A stretch of DNA of 64,000 nucleotides. Source: Chryseosolibacter sp035628595. GTDB lineage: Bacteria > Bacteroidota > Bacteroidia > Cytophagales > Cyclobacteriaceae. A program made the position numbers and the translations under genes. The stretch's first letter is position 1. Each line of letters starts with the position of its first letter. The stretch is taken from NCBI GenBank assembly GCA_035628595.1, contig DASPJN010000046.1, positions 1 to 64,000 of the forward strand, read 5' to 3'. Of this stretch, positions 28,263 to 36,531 are shown one piece after another. The notes under the pieces are model-generated. The model searched no databases and had not been told where the DNA came from. It saw only the letters and a program-made list of their open reading frames with translations.

Positions 28263-28844
28263 TTACTTTTCCTCGCTTATGTCGAATACACCTTCAGGCT
28301 TCAAAATAGTGTAGTCTGACATATCCTCTTTGGCATCAAGACCCTGGCCGTAAATCACGTCGTCCTGCTGTCGAATGGTGACAAATTGGTCGGTGTATAT
28401 TTTTTTATCAGCCGGCTTCCAGAATAGTTCTTCGGTGTTGAGTTGCTCATTTTTCGCAATATTCTTCACTTCTACCTTTCCTCGCCCTCTCCATTTATTC
28501 TCAGCGTGGAAATAATAAGCCTCGTTAGCACGTAATGTGGACTCAAGCGACCCGGTTTCGTCATAGAATTCCAATTCTATTCCTTCCGGAAACTCGCGAT
28601 CGCCATCCAGCATTTCATGCACAAGTGGCGTGTTCATTTTAAGCTTCAGCCGGCCATGTTCGGTATAATGTGTCATTACGTTCCTCGCAGTACGTGCCGG
28701 GCCTGTATACTCGACCGGCTCGCTTAGCTCAGATGGCCCACAGCCAGCCAGAAAGCCGCACAATGCGATGGCAACTAACGTAATGGTTACACGCCCGCTA
28801 CGAAGAAACTTAATCGAATTTCCGCTGTACAAACCATTGATCAT
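28263..28844 (-). CDS. lptC: LPS export system periplasmic protein LptC
   Basis: 193 residues from ATG 28844. A signal peptide with lipobox L-A-G-C (Cys35 from this start) makes it a probable lipoprotein, unlike the membrane-anchored E. coli LptC. The body is the beta-jellyroll of the LptC/OstA type (MTHYTEHGRLKLKMNTPLV, then a C-terminal KIYTDQFVTIRQQDDVIYGQG). LptC links LptBFG to LptA in lipopolysaccharide transport. Longer frames reach 28982 but would overlap the upstream gene by more than 170 bases; even from 28844 the overlap is 35 bases. Confidence 0.87.
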   Translation of the reverse strand: MINGLYSGNSIKFLRSGRVTITLVAIALCGFLAGCGPSELSEPVEYTGPARTARNVMTHYTEHGRLKLKMNTPLVHEMLDGDREFPEGIELEFYDETGSLESTLRANEAYYFHAENKWRGRGKVEVKNIAKNEQLNTEELFWKPADKKIYTDQFVTIRQQDDVIYGQGLDAKEDMSDYTILKPEGVFDISEEK

Positions 28845-30135
28845 TAAAGGTGATACCAAAGAAAACACGCCAGTATGTTTCCTGGAAGAAAGTATCGGCT
28901 TTATTTCCCCGCTGGCCGTAGCGCAAACCAATATCCAGACTCGATCTTCCAGCCGGGAGCGATAAACCAAAATTGGTACCAAATTCCGTCACGGGATTGT
29001 AAATCGGAGAATCAGGCTCAGTACTTGTGTTTACGCGATAAGGTGTTTGCTCGTAGCTAATGCCCAATCGGTACGTAATTCGTTTAAGGTAATTTTCCGA
29101 GTAAGGGTCTGGCGTAATTTCCCCGCCTGCCACATAACGCCAGGCCTTTCCATAGCCCGCTTCCTCGTCGGCGTCAAAACTTTTGAACATTGACCAGTCG
29201 CGGAAGGAAGCTTCTATACCTGCATTCCATAAACGACGTCCCCGAACCTGACTGATCGTTAATCCACCTGAAAACCCAGAGGGAACCGAATACTGTCCGC
29301 GCACATTAGCGATCGTATCCAGATCTGTTGCATCGCCAGAATTATTTGTCCGATAAAAAATAGTCCGCCGCTTGGCATTCAGATCCGTGCCAAGATCATA
29401 GGTCGCGCCGAACGTTAGTCTGTAACGACTGCCACGGAAAAGCGAGTCCTGGCTATAGGAAATGCCGGCAGAAAAACCGAAGTCGCGCACGTAAGTTTTG
29501 TCATCATACGAGGCGCTCAGGTTGTTAGGCAGCGATGTATCAAGCAATTTGTTTTGATAGCTGTTCGTTATCGATCCAAAAAAATAAGACGCTTTGAAAC
29601 CGACATTGATGCGTTCATGCAGTCTTATACCATTTGCCCAGCTTAATTGCGTAATGCCTCCCCTGCCTTCTTCGGTGATCTCCGCCTCCGTGGAGCTATT
29701 TTCAATTGCGGTGACGTATCTAGCCTTATACTTTACAGTACTGAAAGGCGAAATAGCCAGAGACGATACCCAACGCTCGGGCTTTATCGGAAAGGCCATG
29801 ATCAGGTAATTCAAATTACCACCTTTGGTCTTTTCGATAGAGGTATCGGAAGCAATCGCCCGGGTTTCTCCAACTACCCCAGCCTCGAAAATAGTTAACT
29901 TATTGTGTGCTCCGGGCATCGGAGAAACCAGCAAAGCCGGATTTTGATTGTTGATATAGAAATACTGTGGGGTACTAACGCCCAGGCCGCCCATTCCCTG
30001 ATTATTTGTAAGCGCGTTGTTATAGACCTCTCCAAGGCCGAAGGTTGTAAACGGCGACCTTGTTACCTGACCGTGCGCCGCCGTAACAAAAAAGGCGCTT
30101 AAAATGACTGTAAAAATAGATTTAGTGAGTGACAT
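28810..30135 (-). CDS. Predicted outer-membrane beta-barrel protein of the coaX-lptC operon
   Basis: 441 residues. The signal peptide (1-22) ends AAHGQ. The mature part begins RSPFTTFGLGEVYNNALTNN, and the remainder alternates hydrophobic and polar residues with glycine- and aromatic-rich strands, ending in VFFGITFNDQWFVQRKFD, as expected of a barrel of about 12-14 strands. No characterised family is recognised. It overlaps coaX by 14 bases and lptC by 35 bases, which points to coupled translation and perhaps to a role in the LPS or outer-membrane pathway (inference). Confidence 0.78.
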   Translation of the reverse strand: MSLTKSIFTVILSAFFVTAAHGQVTRSPFTTFGLGEVYNNALTNNQGMGGLGVSTPQYFYINNQNPALLVSPMPGAHNKLTIFEAGVVGETRAIASDTSIEKTKGGNLNYLIMAFPIKPERWVSSLAISPFSTVKYKARYVTAIENSSTEAEITEEGRGGITQLSWANGIRLHERINVGFKASYFFGSITNSYQNKLLDTSLPNNLSASYDDKTYVRDFGFSAGISYSQDSLFRGSRYRLTFGATYDLGTDLNAKRRTIFYRTNNSGDATDLDTIANVRGQYSVPSGFSGGLTISQVRGRRLWNAGIEASFRDWSMFKSFDADEEAGYGKAWRYVAGGEITPDPYSENYLKRITYRLGISYEQTPYRVNTSTEPDSPIYNPVTEFGTNFGLSLPAGRSSLDIGLRYGQRGNKADTFFQETYWRVFFGITFNDQWFVQRKFD

Positions 30136-30841
30136 TATAGATCAGAATGCTGTTTAACCCAACCAGAACCAGTTCCGGGCTCGCAAATATGGAGGCTTTA
30201 AGTTTCTTTTCAAAAAAGTGTGTGTCACCTCCGCAAAGCAGCACCTGTAAGTCGTCATATTTGGCTTCATATTGATCGATAATACCATTCAACTCGGCGA
30301 TAAGGCCGTTTATGACGCCACTATGGATACAGCTTTCTGTTGATGTCCCAATCAAACGCGGATTTTCAACCGGAGTTATTAACGGCAATTTTGCCGTAAA
30401 AGTATTGAGCGCCTGAAAACGCATGTTGAGACCGGGCGAAATAGCACCTCCGAAATACCGGCCATGCTTGTCCAACACATCAAAAGTGATACATGTACCA
30501 GCGTCTATTACAAGACAATTTTCATTCTCAAAAAGCTGGCGCGCTCCACAAACTGCAGCCAACCTGTCCACGCCAAGCGTTTCCGGTGTTGAATAAAGGT
30601 TTTTTATCGGTAGAGGAAGCCGGTAATTGAGCACCATCGAAAGGCCGTTATGGTTCACCCACTTGATGATTTGTTGTGCATCGGTCTTAACGGAAGAAAC
30701 GATAAGGTGTTCTACACTTAGCTTGTTCAAGTAGCGAAGCAGCGCGTCTTCATCGCTGAAAGTATGCTTCTCCATCAAATTTTCGTTATCGAAAATTCCT
30801 ACCTTGGCTGCGCTGTTGCCGTAGTCAACTACTAAATTCAT
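30122..30841 (-). CDS. coaX: Type III pantothenate kinase
   Basis: 239 residues from ATG 30841. The protein opens MNLVVDYGNSAAKVGIF, the ATP-binding motif of CoaX, and carries the second acidic motif VIDAGTCITFDVLD and the GGAISPG stretch of the type III family. It phosphorylates pantothenate, the first step of coenzyme A synthesis, and is insensitive to CoA feedback. An ATG four codons upstream (30853) is also possible. It is the first gene of a five-gene minus-strand operon and has a -7 box just upstream. Confidence 0.95.
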   Translation of the reverse strand: MNLVVDYGNSAAKVGIFDNENLMEKHTFSDEDALLRYLNKLSVEHLIVSSVKTDAQQIIKWVNHNGLSMVLNYRLPLPIKNLYSTPETLGVDRLAAVCGARQLFENENCLVIDAGTCITFDVLDKHGRYFGGAISPGLNMRFQALNTFTAKLPLITPVENPRLIGTSTESCIHSGVINGLIAELNGIIDQYEAKYDDLQVLLCGGDTHFFEKKLKASIFASPELVLVGLNSILIYNVTH

Positions 30842-30870
30842 TAATGACTTCATCCATTAGAAACAGATCG

Positions 30871-30878
30871 CAAAGTTA
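30871..30878 (-). promoter_or_regulatory. Promoter -7 box of the coaX-lptC operon
   Basis: On the minus strand TAACTTTG matches TAnnTTTG exactly and ends 30 bases before the coaX ATG at 30841. The -33 region is not recognisable. It lies in the 67-base divergent gap with anmK. Confidence 0.5.
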
Positions 30879-30920
30879 AGAAATTGGGTGAGGTTACGTC
30901 ATTAAACAAGCGTACACATC

Positions 30921-31997
30921 ATGATTACGAAGGAAAGATATCGCGTGATTGGTCTAATGTCCGGTACATCACTGGATGGGCTTGATATTGCATTCTGCTC
31001 ATTCTGGAAAAAAACAGGAACGTGGAATTTTAAGATCGAGGAAGCATCTACAATCAGCTATGGTGCGTACTGGCGAAACAAGCTGTCAAGTGCATATTCA
31101 ATGTCCGGTGTCGAGCTTATAGAAAGCGACTTCGCGTTCGGAACCTATGTGGGAAAAGCCTGCGCGAACTTTGCCGCGAAAAAGAAAATCAAAGCAGACT
31201 TCATCGCATCGCACGGACACACAGTCTTTCATCAACCCAAACGCGGCTTCACGTATCAAATGGGAAATGGAAATGCAATTCACGCGCAAACCGGCTTACC
31301 TGTTGTCTATGACTTTCGTTCGCTGGATGTGCTCAACGGAGGACAAGGCGCGCCGCTCGTTCCAATTGGCGACAAGTATCTTTTTCACGAGTACGATGTA
31401 TGCCTTAACCTTGGGGGGATCGCGAACCTCTCTCTTGAACAAAAGAAACAACGCATTGCATTCGACATCTGCTTTGCGAACATGAGCCTGAACTACCTGG
31501 CGGAAAAGGTTGGAGAAGAATTCGATAAGGATGGCGAGCTCGCATCTCAGGGAAAAATTGATCAAACAATCCTTGAAAAATTAAATACTGTTTATAACAC
31601 CCTGAATAAAAAGAGGCCATCACTAGGACGTGAGTTTTTTGAGCTAAAAGTAAGGCCACTTCTTCAAGGAACTAAAAAAGATATTCCGGATATGTTGAGC
31701 ACATGCACCGAATCCGTTGCGATGGAGATCGTTAAAGCCATCAAGTCGTATAAAAAAACAGCAACCGTATTGTGTACTGGTGGTGGTACGTTTAATTCGT
31801 TTCTCATGTCGCGCATGCTCGAGCATGGCGGTGACGAGATAACCTTCGTTGTTCCTGATGACAACATTGTGAAATTCAAGGAAGCTTTGATCTTCGGATT
31901 GCTTGGCGTCCTGCGCGTGCGCGATGAAAATAATTGTCTGAAGACGGTAACAAAAGCGAGGAAGGATTCCAGTGCAGGAATTTTGGTAGGATTCTAA
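30921..31997 (+). CDS. anmK: Anhydro-N-acetylmuramic acid kinase
   Basis: 358 residues, near the usual length. The ATP-binding loop GLMSGTSLDGLDIAFC (residues 11-26) is diagnostic, and GHTVFHQP, NLGGIANLSL and VLCTGGGTFN are further family motifs. AnmK hydrolyses and phosphorylates 1,6-anhydro-MurNAc to MurNAc-6-phosphate during peptidoglycan recycling, downstream of lytic transglycosylases such as the one encoded at 7969-9441. No MurQ etherase gene is nearby. The 3' end carries the promoter of the next gene. Confidence 0.96.
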   Translation: MITKERYRVIGLMSGTSLDGLDIAFCSFWKKTGTWNFKIEEASTISYGAYWRNKLSSAYSMSGVELIESDFAFGTYVGKACANFAAKKKIKADFIASHGHTVFHQPKRGFTYQMGNGNAIHAQTGLPVVYDFRSLDVLNGGQGAPLVPIGDKYLFHEYDVCLNLGGIANLSLEQKKQRIAFDICFANMSLNYLAEKVGEEFDKDGELASQGKIDQTILEKLNTVYNTLNKKRPSLGREFFELKVRPLLQGTKKDIPDMLSTCTESVAMEIVKAIKSYKKTATVLCTGGGTFNSFLMSRMLEHGGDEITFVVPDDNIVKFKEALIFGLLGVLRVRDENNCLKTVTKARKDSSAGILVGF

Positions 31998-32012
31998 CTC
32001 TTTTCATCTTTG
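31982..32012 (+). promoter_or_regulatory. Promoter of the amino-acid dehydrogenase gene, inside the end of anmK
   Basis: TTTG (31982-31985), a spacer of exactly 19 bases and CATCTTTG (32005-32012) match TTTG-N19-TAnnTTTG with one mismatch. The -33 box lies within the last codons of anmK. The predicted leader is about 17-20 bases. Confidence 0.6.
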
Positions 32013-32036
32013 CCGACGCAATTAATCACCTGATTC

Positions 32037-33263
32037 ATGAAAGACCTGCTAGCCAAATTCGAGAATAAAGCCCCTGAAATTGTATTTGAATGGAAAGATC
32101 CGGAAACTGAAGCACGAGGATGGGTCGTCATCAATTCATTGCGCGGTGGTGCAGCTGGTGGTGGAACGCGGATGCGTAAGGGACTTGACAAGCGTGAGGT
32201 GGAGTCGCTGGCGAAAACAATGGAAGTAAAATTTACTGTATCAGGACCACCGATCGGTGGTGCAAAGTCAGGAATCAATTTCGATCCGAATGATCCAAGA
32301 AAGCAGGCAGTTCTTCAACGTTGGTATAACGCGGTGATGCCGCTTCTCAAATACTACTATGGAACGGGCGGCGATTTAAATGTCGATGAACTTCACGAGG
32401 TAATTCCAATCACAGAAGACGTTGGCATCTGGCATCCACAAGAAGGTGTCTTCACCGGACACTATCGGCCGACTGAAGCACAAAAAGTAAATCGTATCGG
32501 CCAACTGCGACAGGGAGTTGTTAAAATCATTGAGGATGAAAAATTCTCGCCTTCGCTGAAGAAAAAGTATACGATTGCAGATATGTGTACGGGTTATGGT
32601 GTTGCGCAAGCCGTGAAACACTACTACGAATTGTGGGGTGGTGATCTGAAAAATAAACGAGCAGTGGTGCAGGGCTGGGGAAACGTGGGAGCTGCAGCAG
32701 GCTTTTACCTGGCGCAACTCGGTGTTAAAGTCGTTGGAATCGTGAGCCACGAAGGCGGGCTGATTAATCAAAAAGGATTTTCATTAGAAGAAATTCGTGA
32801 GCTGGTGGTAAACAGAAATGGAAACAAGCTTGTGTCAGAAGACTTGCTTCCGTTTGATATTGTTAATCAAAAAATCTGGGATCTCGAGTTCGAGATCTTT
32901 ATTCCGGCAGCTGCATCCCGATTGATAACACGGGATCAGGTTGACAGGATGATTGCTTCAAAGCTGGAAGTTTTCTCGTGCGGGGCGAATGTCCCTTTTG
33001 CAGATCCAGAAATATTTTTCGGCCCAACCGGCCTTTATGCTGATGAGAAATTTTCGGTGTTACCCGATTTCATTGCCAACTGTGGCATGGCGCGGGTGTT
33101 TGCATACTTTATGGAGAACGAAGTGAAAATGGATGACGCTTCTATTTTCAATGACATATCACAAATAATCAGAAGCGCGCTGGTGAAAACACACGCTGTC
33201 AATCACAAGAAAACAGGCATCGCGCAGGCATCTTTTGAAATCGCATTAAAGCAACTGGTATAA
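32037..33263 (+). CDS. Glu/Leu/Phe/Val dehydrogenase family protein
   Basis: 408 residues. The dimerisation/catalytic domain has the lysine motif PPIGGAKSGI (near residue 80), with RGGAAGGGTRMRKG before it. The NAD(P) domain has the Rossmann turn VVQGWGNVGAAAGFYLA (near 215). The family removes ammonia from an amino acid to give a 2-oxo acid, reversibly. The loop that normally holds the catalytic Asp as P-D-V-G-T reads YGTGGDLNVDE here, so the substrate (Glu, Leu or another) is not safe to assign. A promoter precedes it and a terminator follows. Confidence 0.88.
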   Translation: MKDLLAKFENKAPEIVFEWKDPETEARGWVVINSLRGGAAGGGTRMRKGLDKREVESLAKTMEVKFTVSGPPIGGAKSGINFDPNDPRKQAVLQRWYNAVMPLLKYYYGTGGDLNVDELHEVIPITEDVGIWHPQEGVFTGHYRPTEAQKVNRIGQLRQGVVKIIEDEKFSPSLKKKYTIADMCTGYGVAQAVKHYYELWGGDLKNKRAVVQGWGNVGAAAGFYLAQLGVKVVGIVSHEGGLINQKGFSLEEIRELVVNRNGNKLVSEDLLPFDIVNQKIWDLEFEIFIPAAASRLITRDQVDRMIASKLEVFSCGANVPFADPEIFFGPTGLYADEKFSVLPDFIANCGMARVFAYFMENEVKMDDASIFNDISQIIRSALVKTHAVNHKKTGIAQASFEIALKQLV

Positions 33264-33268
33264 ACTGT

Positions 33269-33298
33269 TGAAGCCATGGTTTGGCGGACATGGCTTCA
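33269..33298. terminator. Bidirectional terminator between the dehydrogenase gene and lysC
   Basis: TGAAGCCATG (33269-33278) pairs perfectly with CATGGCTTCA (33289-33298). It starts 5 bases after the dehydrogenase stop and ends 21 bases before the lysC stop on the other strand. The tail ATTATTCTGATTTT is only moderately T-rich. Confidence 0.65.
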
Positions 33299-33319
33299 TT
33301 ATTCTGATTTTCGGTGGTA

Positions 33320-34639
33320 TTACTTCAATCCGAATAACCCTTCGTTCAATAAGTTCAGCGCCTGATCTTTGTATTGCTTATCAACAAGAATTGAAACATT
33401 GTTGGCGCTACCACCGCAGGATACCATCCTCACAGGAATGTTCGGCAACGATTTGAATACCTTTTCAAGAATCCCTTTTTGTTCCATTATCCTATTTCCC
33501 ACAAGGCAAATAATGGTTTGATCTTTATCGACCTCAATAGAGCCAAACTTTCGAAGCTCGGTCTCAATCATCGGAAGATGAGTGTTACTATCGATTGTTA
33601 ACGATACGGCAACTTCAGACGTAGCGATCATGTCGATCGGCGTTTTATAGTTTTCAAATACCTCGAATACGCGTCGCAGAAAACCATAAGCCATCAGCAT
33701 GCGCGACGATTTGATCTTGATTGCTGTAATGCCATCTTTCGCAGCAACGGCCTTAAAGCTTCCTTCCGAACCTTTTTCGGTAATGATCGTACCAAACGCT
33801 TTTTCATCCATCGTATTTTTTAACCGAACAGGCACGTTGTATTTCTGCGCGGGAACAATCGTTGATGGATGGAGAATCTTTGCCCCGAAATAAGCAAGCT
33901 CAGATGCTTCATCGAAAGTGAGTTCAGAGATCGGCATTGTTTTCTTTACAATGCGCGGATCGTTATTATGCATGCCGTCAATGTCAGTCCAGATCTGAAC
34001 TTCTTCCGCTTGAATGGCAGCGCCAATAAGCGATGCAGTATAATCGCTTCCCCCACGTTTCAGGTTGTCGATCTCGTTTCGGTGGTTCCGGCAAATGTAT
34101 CCTTGTGTTATAAGAATGTCGACGTTCAATGAACCCACAAGTGGTTTCAATCTTCCGGAAATCTTTTCGAGCTCGGGCTCCTCGTTTTCATCGATGGACA
34201 TGAAGTGTAACGCCGGCAACAATCGGGACGGTATCTTTCTTTCCTGAAGATGCTGATAAAACATTTCCGTCGACATCAACTCACCTTGCGCCAGCAACTC
34301 GCGATAGCTTTTGTCATCAAACTGTCCGGCCGCTAACAACCTTATCAGAATAAAATATCTGCTCACGATTTCCTGGCCAATTGCGTGGAACGCATCTGTC
34401 TCAAAGAGATTCTTAACAAATGTGAGATAATGTTTTTCCAGTGATGAGATCTCCTCCTCCGCTTTCGCGCCCTGACCGATTGTAAGGTGTTCACCAATTG
34501 ATACGAGGGCATTTGTGGTTCCCGAAAGGGCAGAAAGCACAACCACCTTTTTACCCGGTGTTCCGAATACAAGGGTTGCAATCTTTTTCATTCGTTCGGG
34601 CTTGCCGACAGAAGTACCACCGAATTTTAAAACCAGCAT
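33320..34639 (-). CDS. lysC: Aspartate kinase (monofunctional)
   Basis: 439 residues. The N-terminal kinase motif VLKFGGTSVGKPERM (residues 3-17) is diagnostic, followed by the substrate-binding LKRGGSDYTASLIGAAI and WTDIDGMHNNDPRIV. Two ACT domains fill the C-terminus (about 300-439), ending in the VSILVDKQY strand. The enzyme makes aspartyl phosphate, the first step towards lysine, diaminopimelate, threonine and methionine; ACT domains usually bring feedback inhibition. There is no homoserine dehydrogenase fusion. The 95-base gap upstream is too short for a lysine riboswitch. Confidence 0.95.
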   Translation of the reverse strand: MLVLKFGGTSVGKPERMKKIATLVFGTPGKKVVVLSALSGTTNALVSIGEHLTIGQGAKAEEEISSLEKHYLTFVKNLFETDAFHAIGQEIVSRYFILIRLLAAGQFDDKSYRELLAQGELMSTEMFYQHLQERKIPSRLLPALHFMSIDENEEPELEKISGRLKPLVGSLNVDILITQGYICRNHRNEIDNLKRGGSDYTASLIGAAIQAEEVQIWTDIDGMHNNDPRIVKKTMPISELTFDEASELAYFGAKILHPSTIVPAQKYNVPVRLKNTMDEKAFGTIITEKGSEGSFKAVAAKDGITAIKIKSSRMLMAYGFLRRVFEVFENYKTPIDMIATSEVAVSLTIDSNTHLPMIETELRKFGSIEVDKDQTIICLVGNRIMEQKGILEKVFKSLPNIPVRMVSCGGSANNVSILVDKQYKDQALNLLNEGLFGLK

Positions 34640-34658
34640 GTTATTTTGTTAATGCCGG

Positions 34659-34666
34659 CAAATTTA
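34659..34666 (-). promoter_or_regulatory. Promoter -7 box of lysC
   Basis: On the minus strand TAAATTTG matches TAnnTTTG exactly and lies 19 bases upstream of the lysC ATG. No clear -33 box is seen. Confidence 0.45.
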
Positions 34667-34734
34667 AACAGGTATTAAGATGCTTTGACACTGTCTGTAA
34701 AATAAATCTGGAAAGGAAAGATTCGAGCCGAAGC

Positions 34735-35091
34735 TTACGAACGTGAGTCTACATTGTATTGTATTATCCTTCCATTTTCGTGTAGAAGCCGCGTTGCTTC
34801 CTTCCAGGTTGGAAGAGAATCGGCATCGATTGTAAGTGTCGATATTTCTTTAGCAAGGGATGCGCTTTTTTTCATCGCAGCCAGATGGTGACCGTTACGC
34901 GCGAATGACCTCAATGAAGCTTCGTCATTCCATAGCGTCATGGTGTAGTGTTTCGTCCAGAACCCGGTGACTTTTGTTTTAGTGAGGCCTGCTGATTTTT
35001 GCAACTGCCCACGGATTCGCATACCGTGAAGGGACAAAGCGAAGAAATGGATCGGCGATTTGAGCTTGATGCTCGTGATTGTCAGTTTCAT
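34735..35091 (-). CDS. Small protein of the dimeric alpha-beta barrel type (DUF3291/CrtA-like)
   Basis: 118 residues. The pattern TGFWTKHYTMTLWNDEASLRSFAR followed by HLAAMKKS resembles the antibiotic-monooxygenase-like dimeric alpha-beta barrel, particularly the DUF3291 and spheroidene-monooxygenase-like groups. No catalytic residue can be named. It stands alone between the DUF2911 gene and lysC with no obvious promoter. The family call is tentative and the function unknown. Confidence 0.65.
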   Translation of the reverse strand: MKLTITSIKLKSPIHFFALSLHGMRIRGQLQKSAGLTKTKVTGFWTKHYTMTLWNDEASLRSFARNGHHLAAMKKSASLAKEISTLTIDADSLPTWKEATRLLHENGRIIQYNVDSRS

Positions 35092-35187
35092 TGGATATAC
35101 CGGAATTGATTACACGTTGAATCAGCGGTTTGGTTGCTCAATTTTTTTTGGCAACACATCGATTTGCTAAATCTCCTAAGAAACAAA

Positions 35188-35208
35188 AGACCTCCCGTGA
35201 GGAGGTCT
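35188..35208 (-). terminator. Rho-independent terminator of the DUF2911 gene
   Basis: AGACCTCC (35188-35195) pairs with GGAGGTCT (35201-35208) over a five-base loop. On the minus strand it is followed by TTTTGTTTCTT and begins 26 bases after the DUF2911 stop. Confidence 0.8.
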
Positions 35209-35234
35209 GATGCTTCAAAAATTCTGATGATGTT

Positions 35235-36323
35235 TTACAACGCGCCTAGATCCTTAAGAAACTTTTCGGAATTAGCTTTCACATTAGCGGGAGGATTGAG
35301 AGAAAGCGCTTTCTTAAAATTTTTGATAGCATTTGCTTTGTCCCCCTTCGTTGCATACGCTTCACCAAGGCTGTCCCAGGTATTTGGACTTTTTGGAAAA
35401 CGCTGCGTATTCAAAATAAATACCTCAATAGCTTTATCTTGTTGACCTTGTCCCATCAGCTGATAACCATAAACATTTAACTCAGGTTCTGTGGCTATCG
35501 TCATTGCCTCAGACATCAGCTTATCCGCTTCAGTGGCGTTTCCCTTTTGCTTTAACAATCCCGATTTAATGCGAAGTGTCTGAAAGTTCCGGTTGGCGGC
35601 AATTGCCTGATCAATCCATTTCAAAGCCTGATCTTGATTTGTATTATTTAGTAGCGCGTAATTAGCTGCGCTTGTGGGGCCCTGGAAGTTAAACCCGATC
35701 GGACCCTTTAGTTCCTCGGCGGCATTCGCCATGACAATATTATCAACCGCAAACTCAACTTTTACAGGAAACTGTTTTTTCTCCCAGTTCAATACAAGCT
35801 CACCGCTATTTTTAGCAAGGTTCACAAAATCAAACGTGAGCAAATCTGTATGAGGAATATCACGCAGCTGAATTTTGGCTCTCATCTGGTCCTGAGCGGG
35901 ATCATAAAAGAAACTTCCCCACGAACGGCTTTCTTTCGACAACACGACTTCTCCCGTATTATCCTGGTTTACTACAAAGAACAATCCGTATCTGCCGGCA
36001 GGAACCGTTACTCCTTCAATCTTTGCATCGTGTGACAAAGTAATGATGGTATTCTCGTTGGCACCAGCGCGCCATGGAGCTGAATTACCTAAACCAAACG
36101 GTTGAACATTCCATCCGTAAGGGACAAGTTTACCCCAAACCTCCCTACCATTTACTTTGGGTCGTGAGTAATTTATTGTAACGGTAGAAATGCCGATGGT
36201 TTGCACCAGCGTTGCTGCGGGGCTCGGCGTGCGCGGCGTTGTAATGCCTTGTGCATGCATATCCGCGACGATGATCGTCATCAAAGCAATGACCATCATC
36301 CTGAAATATGGTAATGTTCTCAT
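35235..36323 (-). CDS. Exported DUF2911 protein with C-terminal TPR region
   Basis: 362 residues. A signal peptide (about 1-24, ending DMHAQG) precedes a DUF2911 domain (about 35-190; recognisable by ISTVTINYSRPKVNGREVWG and VPAGRYGLFFVVN). The C-terminal third (about 215-360) has TPR-like helices ending YATKGDKANAIKNFKKALSL. DUF2911 is common in exported Bacteroidota proteins and has no established function. It is monocistronic, with its own terminator. A near-match promoter box (TACCGTTG on the minus strand, 36366-36373) is too weak to list separately. Confidence 0.88.
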   Translation of the reverse strand: MRTLPYFRMMVIALMTIIVADMHAQGITTPRTPSPAATLVQTIGISTVTINYSRPKVNGREVWGKLVPYGWNVQPFGLGNSAPWRAGANENTIITLSHDAKIEGVTVPAGRYGLFFVVNQDNTGEVVLSKESRSWGSFFYDPAQDQMRAKIQLRDIPHTDLLTFDFVNLAKNSGELVLNWEKKQFPVKVEFAVDNIVMANAAEELKGPIGFNFQGPTSAANYALLNNTNQDQALKWIDQAIAANRNFQTLRIKSGLLKQKGNATEADKLMSEAMTIATEPELNVYGYQLMGQGQQDKAIEVFILNTQRFPKSPNTWDSLGEAYATKGDKANAIKNFKKALSLNPPANVKANSEKFLKDLGAL

Positions 36324-36489
36324 AATTTATTTTTTGATGAATTTATCGCGATTAATGTTCGGCTTCAACGGTAGCGAATCAACATCTTAAAAAGAATTTA
36401 CGAGAGGCGTGATTGAATGATCAATGGTTCAATAAAACATTCAGAGTTCAGATAAATCGCCCGCTTTGGGTGATCACAAAAAAACAAAA

Positions 36490-36510
36490 AGCCCGGCTCA
36501 TCACCGGGCT
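36490..36510 (-). terminator. Rho-independent terminator of dnaK
   Basis: AGCCCGG (36490-36496) pairs with CCGGGCT (36504-36510). On the minus strand it is followed by TTTTTGTTTTT and begins 21 bases after the dnaK stop. Confidence 0.88.
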
Positions 36511-36531
36511 TTCAAGTATGTCATATGATAG

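Noticed and set aside
34640..34734. A lysine riboswitch before lysC
   Set aside because: The gap is 95 bases and the -7 box leaves about 12-15 bases of leader; no room for the roughly 170-base aptamer.
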